Source: Defluviitaleaceae bacterium (lineage in GTDB: Bacteria > Bacillota > Clostridia > Lachnospirales > WQUN01). From it: a stretch of DNA of 5,966 nt. The notes beneath the pieces were generated by a model. It was not told the DNA's origin. It saw only the letters and a list, made by a program, of their open reading frames with translations, and did no database searches. The DNA lies in assembly GCA_009783525.1 (NCBI GenBank), contig WRDG01000153.1:1-5966 (forward strand), given 5' to 3'. How positions within the stretch are numbered: the stretch's first letter is position 1; each line of letters begins with the position of its first letter. Below are positions 1-5,966 of the stretch, piece by piece. The translations under genes were made by a program, and so were the position numbers.

Positions 1-1
1 A

Positions 2-1387
2 AACGGAGAGCCGTGCAATGTCTGCGCGTCATGCGAGGCAATATTAAGCGAAAAAAGCTTGAACATAATCGAAATAGACGCCGCCAGCAACAACGGAGTA
101 GACAATATCAGAAACCTGCGCGAAGAAGTCCGGTATTCTCCGGCGGAAGGCCGCTACAGGGTTTATATAGTCGACGAGGTACACATGTTTTCGGCAAATG
201 CTTTTAACGCGCTGCTCAAAACTTTGGAAGAACCGCCGCCGTATGTGGTTTTTATTTTGGCGACCACCGACCCGCATAAAATCCCGCCCACAATTTTATC
301 GCGCTGCCAGCGTTACGATTTCAAGCGAATTACAATAGACGACATGACGGCGGCGTTAAAAAAATACCTTGCAGAAGAAGAGTCGCATGCGGACGACGCG
401 GCGCTAAGGTACATCGCTTCCGTATCGGACGGAGCGCTGCGTGACGCGCTTTCCATTCTGGACCAATGCCTTTCGTTCTACCGCGGCGAATCGGTTACAT
501 TGGAAAAAGTTATGGAAATACTCGGCACTGTTGATCCGCAGGTATTGTTTGATTTCAGCGACGCATTAAGGTTAAAAGACAGCATGAAGGTTTTGGCGGT
601 TATCAATCAAGTTGTGAAGGACGGGAGGGACATCGAGCAGTTCGCCGCCGATTTGACTCGGCATTTTAGGGACTTACTTGTCGCGGCCCAAACGGGAGGC
701 AACGCTTCGGTTTTGGAACACACGGACGAAATGATAAACAAATTGCTCAAGCATGGAAAAAAATTTGAAACCGAGCAATTGATTGCTTATATATATTCAT
801 TTTCGGAATTGATCGGCGAATTAAAATATTCCGCGTCCGATCGGCTTTCATTGGAAGTAAACGCGTTGAAATTGTGCTGCGGAAACAATAATGAAAAACC
901 GGCCGGCGTATTGACGCCGGCTGCAGAAATAAAAACGTCAGACGCAAAAACTTCCCAAAAATACGAAGATAAAAAACCGGCCGAATATACGGCGGCAGAC
1001 AATCAGCCTGACTGGGCTGATGCCGGCGAATACGAAACGAATGAAAAAAAACCGTGCAGCGCAAACATTATCGCAAAAAATTGGCTTAAGTTCTGCGCGG
1101 TATTTTCGGGTTTTTTGCTTCCCGTGATAAAAAAGACCAAGCCGGATTTTCCGTCGGACGGAATTGTTCTTATTATTTGCGAAAATTCGGACGACTTAAA
1201 ATATTTGAAAAGCAAAGAAAAAGAAATATCTCTCGAAATGCAAAAATTTTTTACGTTAAACCCTGCGCCCGATTTATTATTTAAAACCGGGGATCCAAAC
1301 CGTTTACCGGAAAATAAACCGGCCGCGGCCGATGATTTCCGCGAGTCCATCGCAGGGCAGATCAATATGGATATAGACTTCGAATGA
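2..1387 (+). CDS. dnaX: DNA polymerase III subunit gamma/tau, 5' truncated
   Basis: Clamp-loader ATPase subunit that loads the beta sliding clamp and links the loader to the replicative polymerase in the cytoplasm. The frame is open from base 2, so the gene begins upstream; a TTG at 59 is internal. By comparison with E. coli DnaX roughly 70 residues are missing, including Walker A and the first zinc-ligand cysteine. Visible: three zinc cysteines (CNVCASC, 14-34), IEIDAASNNGVD, Walker B VYIVDEVHM (161-187), sensor 1 ATTDP (260-274), the SRC motif with its arginine finger (299-307), and sensor 2 GALRDALSILDQ (431-466). A helical domain III follows to about 880. Next comes a Lys/Pro/Ala/Asp-rich linker (about 880-1060) with three KPA motifs, then a C-terminal domain beginning near NWLKF that resembles the tau tail of Bacillota. 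The expected full length, about 530 residues, is normal for the family. It is the first visible gene of a dnaX-ybaB-recR operon. Identity is certain; the short gamma form is only a possibility (see the A8 element). Confidence 0.97.
   Translation, partial: NGEPCNVCASCEAILSEKSLNIIEIDAASNNGVDNIRNLREEVRYSPAEGRYRVYIVDEVHMFSANAFNALLKTLEEPPPYVVFILATTDPHKIPPTILSRCQRYDFKRITIDDMTAALKKYLAEEESHADDAALRYIASVSDGALRDALSILDQCLSFYRGESVTLEKVMEILGTVDPQVLFDFSDALRLKDSMKVLAVINQVVKDGRDIEQFAADLTRHFRDLLVAAQTGGNASVLEHTDEMINKLLKHGKKFETEQLIAYIYSFSELIGELKYSASDRLSLEVNALKLCCGNNNEKPAGVLTPAAEIKTSDAKTSQKYEDKKPAEYTAADNQPDWADAGEYETNEKKPCSANIIAKNWLKFCAVFSGFLLPVIKKTKPDFPSDGIVLIICENSDDLKYLKSKEKEISLEMQKFFTLNPAPDLLFKTGDPNRLPENKPAAADDFRESIAGQINMDIDFE
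1044..1101 (+). other. A8 run plus abutting stem in dnaX linker; candidate frameshift or slippage element
   Basis: Seen: eight A at 1044-1051, read in frame as GAA AAA AAA, which contains the heptamer A AAA AAA. Bases 1052-1059 (CCGTGCAG) pair with 1093-1100 (CTGCGCGG) through 8 pairs including one G-U, and A1051 can pair with T1101. The loop is 33 bases. A -1 shift reaches a TAA at 1087-1089, inside the loop. A +1 shift ends soon afterwards, at the TGA in the run CCCGTGATAA. Either would give a DnaX with the ATPase and domain III but no C-terminal domain, about 430 residues if some 70 are missing upstream, close to E. coli gamma (431). Known: gamma arises by ribosomal frameshifting in E. coli and by transcriptional slippage in Thermus. 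Inference: the same might happen here. Against it, the stem has no spacer from the slippery site, the loop is large, and other A7 runs occur in this gene. Confidence 0.35.
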
Positions 1388-1390
1388 GAC

Positions 1391-1396
1391 GGGGGG
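1391..1396 (+). promoter_or_regulatory. Ribosome binding site of ybaB (G6 tract)
   Basis: A run of six G lies 8 bases before the ATG at 1405, at the right distance for a Shine-Dalgarno site, although it is GGGGGG and not the canonical GGAGG. It sits between the dnaX stop and ybaB and supports the chosen start. It is the only convincing purine-rich ribosome binding site in the window; recR and the macroglobulin gene have none. Confidence 0.65.
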
Positions 1397-1404
1397 CCAA
1401 CTAA

Positions 1405-1749
1405 ATGGCAAAAGGTTACGGCGGAGGTATGCCCGGCGGCATGAACATGAACAATATCATGAAGCAGGCTCAAAAAATGCAGAAGCAAATGGCGGACATG
1501 CAAGAGTCGCTTGCGGAAAGGACTTTGGAAGTTACTTCGGGCGGCGGTGCCGTTACCGTTGTGATCGCAGGCGACAAAGTGATCAAAGAATTGACAATCA
1601 AACCGGAAGTTATCGATCCCGACGATGTCGAAATGCTGCAGGACTTGGTAATGACGGCAGTAAACGAAGCGTTCCGCCAAATGGACGAAATGGTAAGCAA
1701 AGAGATGGGTAAAATAACCGGCGGAGTCGGTATGCCCGGATTATTTTAA
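1405..1749 (+). CDS. ybaB: YbaB/EbfC family nucleoid-associated DNA-binding protein
   Basis: Small homodimeric DNA-binding protein of the YbaB/EbfC family; known members bind and compact DNA in the nucleoid, and some affect gene expression. The 114-residue length is typical. The Met/Gly-rich start (MAKGYGGGMPGG) leads into a long amphipathic helix with repeated Met, Lys and Gln (NIMKQAQKMQKQMADMQESL, about residues 17-36). The family strand pattern follows: LEVTSGGGAVTVVIAGD, then KELTIKPEVIDPDDVEMLQDL, then a helix with AVNEAFRQMDEMVSKEMGKITGG. It ends in GMPGLF, like many homologues. The ATG is supported by the G6 tract. Spacing is 17 bases after dnaX and 8 bases before recR, the conserved operon arrangement, so it is probably co-transcribed with the replication and repair genes. 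Its precise role beside RecR is not known. Identity is firm. Confidence 0.95.
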   Translation: MAKGYGGGMPGGMNMNNIMKQAQKMQKQMADMQESLAERTLEVTSGGGAVTVVIAGDKVIKELTIKPEVIDPDDVEMLQDLVMTAVNEAFRQMDEMVSKEMGKITGGVGMPGLF

Positions 1750-1757
1750 TATTTAAA

Positions 1758-2357
1758 ATGGATTATTACGGAAGCTATATCACAAAGTTGATTGACGAAT
1801 TAAAAAAACTGCCGGGTGTAGGCGGCAAGCTGGCGCAGAGGATAGCGTTTCATATTATCCAACTGCCGGGCGAACGAGCGGACGCATTGGCGGAATCGAT
1901 AACAAACGCCAAACGCAATGTTCGCTATTGTTCTGTTTGCTGTAATTTGACCGACGCGGATCCTTGCGCGGTTTGCAGCAACAGCGGGCGCAACCCGAAC
2001 GAAATTATGGTAGTGGAAGATCCCCGCGACATGGCGGCTTATGAACGGACAAATGAATTTAAGGGCCTGTATCATGTGCTGCACGGAGCAATTTCGCCTA
2101 TGAACGGAATCGGCCCGAACGACTTGCGTATCGGCGCGCTGCTTAAGAGATTGCAAAACAAACCGGCGGACGAAGTCATCATCGCAACAAACCCGAATGT
2201 CGAAGGCGAAGCGACTGCCATGTACCTAAATAAAATATTGAAGCCTTTGGAAATAAAAGTTACGCGAATTGCTCATGGCGTACCCGTAGGCGGCGATTTG
2301 GAATATGTCGACGAGGTGACTCTACTCCGCGCCCTTCAAGGCCGCAGAGAAATGTAA
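1758..2357 (+). CDS. recR: Recombination mediator protein RecR
   Basis: RecR acts with RecO (and RecF) to load RecA onto SSB-coated single-stranded DNA during gap repair in the cytoplasm. The protein has 199 residues, the normal length. In order: an N-terminal helix-hairpin-helix (LPGVGGKLAQRIAFHII, residues 18-34), a zinc finger (CSVC at 58-61 and CAVC at 70-73, with an extra Cys62 next to the first pair), a Toprim domain (MVVEDPRD with acidic E87/D88, then ATNPNVEGEATA at 143-154), and the RecR-typical C-terminal segment HGVPVGGDLEYVDEVTLLRA ending in QGRREM. The ATG is fixed by similarity of the first residues (MDYYGSYITKLIDELKKLPG) to other RecR proteins. No Shine-Dalgarno motif precedes it. 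It lies 8 bases after the ybaB stop, so translational coupling is likely (inference). All key residues are present and the gene looks functional. Confidence 0.97.
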   Translation: MDYYGSYITKLIDELKKLPGVGGKLAQRIAFHIIQLPGERADALAESITNAKRNVRYCSVCCNLTDADPCAVCSNSGRNPNEIMVVEDPRDMAAYERTNEFKGLYHVLHGAISPMNGIGPNDLRIGALLKRLQNKPADEVIIATNPNVEGEATAMYLNKILKPLEIKVTRIAHGVPVGGDLEYVDEVTLLRALQGRREM

Positions 2358-2478
2358 GGTTTATATAAGCGTCAAAAAATAATTATGACAAAGAAAGGCG
2401 CGGGCGTTTTTAAGCACCTATATAAAAAAAGCTCCTGCGGGGTTTTTTCTTGAAAAACGCGACGCGAACGGCAAAATC
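2358..2478 (+). other. Intergenic region between recR and the macroglobulin gene
   Basis: A 121-base AT-rich gap holding one hairpin with a T tract. It contains two TATATAA-like stretches (near 2362 and 2419), but neither has a convincing -35 partner at 16-18 bases, so I call no promoter. There is no clear ribosome binding site before the ATG at 2479. The frame of the downstream gene is open back to a TGA at 2386 but has no ATG, GTG or TTG before 2479, which fixes the start by elimination. Confidence 0.7.
2426..2448 (+). terminator. Probable intrinsic terminator or attenuator after recR
   Basis: A stem forms from AAAAAGCTCC (2426-2435), loop TGC, and GGGGTTTTTT (2439-2448). There are 10 pairs, two of them G-U, with A-T pairs at the base so that the T tract is both the lower stem and the uridine run. 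The A tract on the other side would also allow weak activity on the - strand. It lies about 70 bases after the recR stop, as expected for the end of the dnaX-ybaB-recR transcript. The core has few G-C pairs, so it may be leaky. It ends only 30 bases before the next start codon. Confidence 0.6.
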
Positions 2479-5400
2479 ATGAGTAAAAAAACTTTCATTA
2501 TTTTATTGTCGTCAATAGGGGTTGCGGTTGCGGGCGCCGTCGTTTTGTTTTTGATATTGATTTGGCCTGCGATTAACCCCATATCGGACGGCGGAAGCTC
2601 AACCGTAAACGGAAACGGCTTTCCGTCCGTTTCGGACACGGCGGATCAAAACAATACAGGAAGCGCGGGGCTCATTGCCTCGTCCGCAATCGGCGAATTG
2701 ACAATGACGCCTCTCGATGTAAAAACACGGGGCGTCGCAGTCGAATCGTCTTTTTTGTTTGAATCGAAGGTTCCGATAACGGCGGATCAACTGTCGTCTT
2801 CGCTCACGTTTAACGGCGGCAGCTCGCCGGAGATATCGTTTACCGTCACCGACCAAAATAACGGAAATTTTTTATTGGAATTTGATAAACCGTTGGAATA
2901 CAACCAAGTTTACACAATGCAATTTCAATCGCCAAACAGGCATCCGCTGTCGTTCGCGTTTCAAACTGAACGCGGATTCGATATCATACTGACCCATCCC
3001 GGAAATACCCGCCACAACGTGCATACAACTACCGGAATTGAGATAACTTTTTCGGAACCTCTCGAACGTGACGGCATGGCTCCGTTTTTTTCAATTGACC
3101 CTCCGGTTTCCGGCAGGTTTGAAAATGTAGGTTCGACTTATATTTTTGTGCCCGACCGTTTGTCGTTTGACACTTTTTATACCGTTACTATTGCGGGAGG
3201 CGCAAACGGCGTGCGGAGCGCGGACGGTCGCATTATGAACGGAGACTATACGTTCAATTTCCGCACGGAATGGAACGGTGCGTCGTCCATGGATTGCAGG
3301 CTGGTTGGCGCAGCATATGATACGGTTTTGCCCGGCGAAGACATAGCCGTAGAAATTTATTTGAGCGACGTATTGAGGGACAGTTATTTTACCGTCGATA
3401 TTTATCAAATACCTGACGCGGATTCTTACATTAATTCGGCGGCAGGTAATTGGCCGCTGCTTAAAAGCCTGCAGACAAAAACGCTGCAATACGACGGCGG
3501 ATATTATTTTACAAGATATTTTTTAATTGCCGAACCGCTGCCTGTGGGTTTTTACAGATTTGACATATCGGTCGAATACGGCGGTAACATTATTGAAATG
3601 CAAAAATGGATACAGGTTTCGGCCTTGTCCGTGTACTCGCTTTCGATCGGAGGAGACCTGTGCATTTGGGTTAACGATACAAACACAGGGCTGCCGGTCA
3701 GCGGAGCGACGGTAAAAGCAAACGGCAATACAGCAAGGACATCTTCCGACGGCACCGCAATGATAAAAACAGATTTGGATTCGAAGTCGGTTGTTTCGGT
3801 TGAAGCGGCAGGTCACGAAACGTTCGTCTACACGATACAGACGCAAAGCGACAGGCAACTGCAAGCGAACGAAAAATTTTTCAGTTATTTATACACCGAC
3901 CGCCAGGCGTACAAGCCTAACGACACAGTAAAAATATTCGGCGCAATCAAACCGCGAAGCCCGGCATTTAACTTCAGCCCGAACGATAAGCTTGTGCTTA
4001 AAATAGGGGACATGCTGGAGCTTACGCCGACGCTTGACGCTTACGGCTGTTTTACCGCCGAGCTTCCGGTTTCGGGATTTTACGGATATATGGACATTAG
4101 GCTGCTGATAAACGGAGAATATTGCTGCGCTAATTCCATAATGTTTTTGGATTACAATCTCGACTCATATGTTATAAGCGGAGAAACCGACAAAAATGTC
4201 TATTTTATTGACGAAGCGATTGAAGCGACCGTAAACGTAGCCGCCTTCGACGGAACGCCCGTTGAAGGAGTGGGCATCAGGGGAGGCTACAACGTAAACT
4301 TTTCGCATGTTACGGATTCGTCGGGTGCGGCTGTCGGATCGTTTTATTTCGAGCCGTATTATTACGGCTATGTAAGCTGGTATCCAAATTATAATCATCT
4401 TTGGTTTTCGGTAACGGGTTTGGAAGAATATTCGCAGGATATATACATGCCGGTAGTTATTCTGCCGTCTGAAATCATGCTCGAATATGAGGTTGTTGCG
4501 CCGTCTGCGGTATCGTTTGCGTCAAGCCGGATAGACAGAGACAAGCTGAGTAAAAATATCGACGACGCCGGCGAAGGCCGTACCAATTTGTATGAGCCGG
4601 ACAATTTTCGCGGATCTGTTACAGATCTGGAATTTACAATCGTTATTACGAGGCATGTCGCTACAAGGATAAAAACAGGCGAATATTATGATTTTATCCA
4701 AAAGAAAAATGTTGAGCAGTTCCGTTACGATTCCGAGTCTTATTATTACGATACCTTGCATGTCCGTACAGAAAACGGGCAAGCCGTTGTACACGGCCTA
4801 CCCGTCAGCGACGATCCGTTGGTTTATTATTCGGGCATGGTAAATTATCCGGGCGGCAGAGGGATCGATATTTCGTTTTATTTATACTGGGGGCCGTCAT
4901 ATTTTAGCTATAACGAAGGAAATTATTCGTACTACGCCCTTGCGTTAAGAAAAAATGACGTTTTGCAAACAAGCTGGGGAGCGAGCATGAAAACCGGCGA
5001 ATCCGGTTTTTTACAGCTGATGCAATACGGATCTGCGGATGCGGTTAAAATCGAAGCGGGTTCTCTGCTTATAATTCCCGCGAGGGAAAAGGCTCTGCGG
5101 ATGCAAACCGGGCGGCCCGACGGCGTTCCGTTTACATTCGGAGAAGACTATGTTCCAAACGTAAGCGTGTTCGGCGCATATTTCGACGGGCGGCGCATAC
5201 ACAGGCTGCAAGGCCCTATGACTGTTTTATATGATTACGACGATTCGGAATTGTCCTTTGATATTTCGTTTGATAAAAATGTTTACGCGCCGGGTGAAAC
5301 AGTCAACGCAAAAATTTTTGTAACGGATGCAAGCGGCGCGCCGCATCGCGCGCGTCTGCTGATAAATGTTGTCAACGAGCAAATGCTCAGGCAGTTTCCG

Positions 5401-5966
5401 AATTATCCGACTTTTTTATACAGATGGTATATGAGCGCTTACACAAGCCCATATCCGTACACCGAATATTTTTCTTATAATCCCAACGACGGTACATGGG
5501 GCGGCGGAGCCGAAATGGGGGGCGATGGTGAACCGGACGCAAGCAGCGACCGCGGAGCCGACGACCCGCGCAAAAATTTTTCCGACAACCCGGCGTTTTT
5601 TATCTATGAGTCGGACAGCGGAGGCATCGCAAACGTTTCGTTCAAACTGGCGGACAACATAACTGCGTGGCGCGTTTCTGTTTTGGGTATAACGGACGGG
5701 AAAAATGCGAAAGCGGGCGACGAGTCAAAACGGATAGTTTCGACGCTTCCGTTTTACATCGACTTCGTAATGAACGGCGAATTTATACTCGGCGATGATA
5801 TCGCTTTGACCGTAAAACCATTCGGCGCACAGTTTAAACTGAACCAAACCCGCGTGTCATACACGGCGGAATTGATCAGCGGCGGCAATGTGATCGAAAC
5901 GCGGCAGTCGGAAGGAGCCGGCGCCGTATTTATAAATTTCGGCAAACATCCGGTTGGAACATATGA
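2479..5966 (+). CDS. Alpha-2-macroglobulin-like membrane-anchored protein with N-terminal Ig-like domains, 3' truncated
   Basis: Bacterial alpha-2-macroglobulins are thought to trap attacking proteases after cleavage of a bait segment. Here 1162 codons are visible and the frame runs off the right edge; family members usually have 1500-1900 residues. Residues 1-4 are MSKK, followed by a hydrophobic helix (about 5-30) with no lipobox cysteine, suggesting an N-in, C-out anchor. A Ser/Gly/Asn linker leads to two Big_5 (SbsA)-like domains (about 73-163 and 168-265; the second has ITFSEPL, YIFVPDRL, YTVTIAGG, FNFRTE). Next are a strand-rich MG-type domain (about 272-385) and LCIWVNDTNTGLPVSGATV with SSDGTA (394-430). 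A classical MG2 begins at YLYTDRQAYKPNDTVKIFG (470-488), then MG3 near 560-660. Region 660-850 is divergent and Tyr-rich. After it come YVPNVSVFGAYFDG (891-904) and FDKNVYAPGETVNAKIFV (931-948), then LLINVVNEQML, a candidate bait segment, and the A2M core (RKNF, NVSFKLADNITAWRVSVLGI, FILGDD; about 1031-1115). The thioester CxEQ region would lie downstream and is not visible. The start is the only possible one in frame. Family assignment is strong; activity is inferred. Confidence 0.9.
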   Translation, partial: MSKKTFIILLSSIGVAVAGAVVLFLILIWPAINPISDGGSSTVNGNGFPSVSDTADQNNTGSAGLIASSAIGELTMTPLDVKTRGVAVESSFLFESKVPITADQLSSSLTFNGGSSPEISFTVTDQNNGNFLLEFDKPLEYNQVYTMQFQSPNRHPLSFAFQTERGFDIILTHPGNTRHNVHTTTGIEITFSEPLERDGMAPFFSIDPPVSGRFENVGSTYIFVPDRLSFDTFYTVTIAGGANGVRSADGRIMNGDYTFNFRTEWNGASSMDCRLVGAAYDTVLPGEDIAVEIYLSDVLRDSYFTVDIYQIPDADSYINSAAGNWPLLKSLQTKTLQYDGGYYFTRYFLIAEPLPVGFYRFDISVEYGGNIIEMQKWIQVSALSVYSLSIGGDLCIWVNDTNTGLPVSGATVKANGNTARTSSDGTAMIKTDLDSKSVVSVEAAGHETFVYTIQTQSDRQLQANEKFFSYLYTDRQAYKPNDTVKIFGAIKPRSPAFNFSPNDKLVLKIGDMLELTPTLDAYGCFTAELPVSGFYGYMDIRLLINGEYCCANSIMFLDYNLDSYVISGETDKNVYFIDEAIEATVNVAAFDGTPVEGVGIRGGYNVNFSHVTDSSGAAVGSFYFEPYYYGYVSWYPNYNHLWFSVTGLEEYSQDIYMPVVILPSEIMLEYEVVAPSAVSFASSRIDRDKLSKNIDDAGEGRTNLYEPDNFRGSVTDLEFTIVITRHVATRIKTGEYYDFIQKKNVEQFRYDSESYYYDTLHVRTENGQAVVHGLPVSDDPLVYYSGMVNYPGGRGIDISFYLYWGPSYFSYNEGNYSYYALALRKNDVLQTSWGASMKTGESGFLQLMQYGSADAVKIEAGSLLIIPAREKALRMQTGRPDGVPFTFGEDYVPNVSVFGAYFDGRRIHRLQGPMTVLYDYDDSELSFDISFDKNVYAPGETVNAKIFVTDASGAPHRARLLINVVNEQMLRQFPNYPTFLYRWYMSAYTSPYPYTEYFSYNPNDGTWGGGAEMGGDGEPDASSDRGADDPRKNFSDNPAFFIYESDSGGIANVSFKLADNITAWRVSVLGITDGKNAKAGDESKRIVSTLPFYIDFVMNGEFILGDDIALTVKPFGAQFKLNQTRVSYTAELISGGNVIETRQSEGAGAVFINFGKHPVGTY
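5392..5568 (+). other. Candidate bait segment of the macroglobulin-like protein
   Basis: Residues about 972-1030, between the MG6-type motif (NVVNEQML) and the A2M core (DPRKNF), where the bait of this family usually lies. The first part is aromatic (FLYRWYMSAYTSPYPYTEYF), the second Gly/Asp/Ser-rich and acidic (GGGAEMGGDGEPDASSDRG). It looks flexible and lacks the strand pattern of its surroundings. Exposed Tyr, Phe, Trp, Leu and a few Arg would suit chymotrypsin-like and trypsin-like cleavage. The assignment rests on position and composition only. Confidence 0.45.

Noticed and set aside
59..61. TTG as a start codon for dnaX
   Set aside because: The frame is open to the window edge and the upstream residues include three zinc-ligand cysteines and conserved DnaX sequence, so the TTG is an internal leucine codon.
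358..364. A7 run in the ATPase domain of dnaX (another at 757-763) as a frameshift site
   Set aside because: A shift at 358 would destroy the ATPase module, and such runs follow from Lys-Lys codons; neither site matches where gamma forms end.
896..1325. Three exact copies of AAACCGGCCG (896-905, 974-983, 1316-1325)
   Set aside because: All are in the same frame and encode Lys-Pro-Ala in low-complexity parts of DnaX; codon preference explains them better than a DNA element.
2362..2426. TATATAA-like boxes as promoters of the macroglobulin gene
   Set aside because: No -35-like sequence lies at 16-18 bases; the ATGACA near 2385 is about 28 bases from the second box.
2385..2453. A 22-codon frame starting ATG ACA AAG and ending in the hairpin, possibly a leader peptide
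   Set aside because: It has no ribosome binding site, its second half is just the hairpin read as codons, and its composition shows no regulatory codon run.
2599..5945. Several 60-130 codon open frames on the - strand across the macroglobulin gene
   Set aside because: They lack recognisable motifs and ribosome binding sites and lie opposite a continuous, motif-supported + strand frame; they are antisense shadows.
1..5966. Mobile element, CRISPR array, tRNA, rRNA or defence operon
   Set aside because: No transposase or integrase motifs, terminal inverted repeats, regularly spaced repeats or RNA gene landmarks were seen; the coding content is accounted for by four genes.

Overview
The window looks like chromosomal DNA of a low-to-mid GC bacterium, most likely a member of the Bacillota (Clostridia-like). 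This rests on the DnaX and RecR sequence style, a Met/Gly-rich YbaB amino terminus, and the compact dnaX-ybaB-recR order. No rRNA marker is present, so the lineage is inference. All supported genes lie on the + strand.

Layout: the left edge cuts into dnaX (DNA polymerase III tau/gamma subunit), which is open from base 2 to its stop at 1387. It is followed 17 bases later by ybaB/ebfC (1405-1749, nucleoid-associated protein) and 8 bases after that by recR (1758-2357, recombination mediator). The spacing indicates one operon for clamp loading, nucleoid association and RecFOR repair. A hairpin with a T tract (about 2426-2448) lies between recR and the next gene and probably ends or attenuates this transcript.

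The rest of the window (2479 to the right edge) is one long frame without a stop. It encodes the first 1162 residues of a membrane-anchored bacterial alpha-2-macroglobulin-like protein. It has an N-terminal hydrophobic anchor, two Ig-like (SbsA/Big_5-type) domains, a chain of macroglobulin-type domains, a Tyr-rich then Gly/Asp-rich candidate bait segment, and the start of the conserved A2M core domain. The thioester domain, if present, lies beyond the window. The family is thought to trap proteases at the cell surface, a task unrelated to the repair operon beside it.

Points worth a second look are a bacterial macroglobulin in what seems to be a Gram-positive-type genome next to a housekeeping operon, its TM anchor in place of a lipobox, its candidate bait segment, and an A8 run with an abutting 9-bp stem in the dnaX linker that could produce a gamma-like short form. 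I see no mobile element, CRISPR array, tRNA or rRNA.
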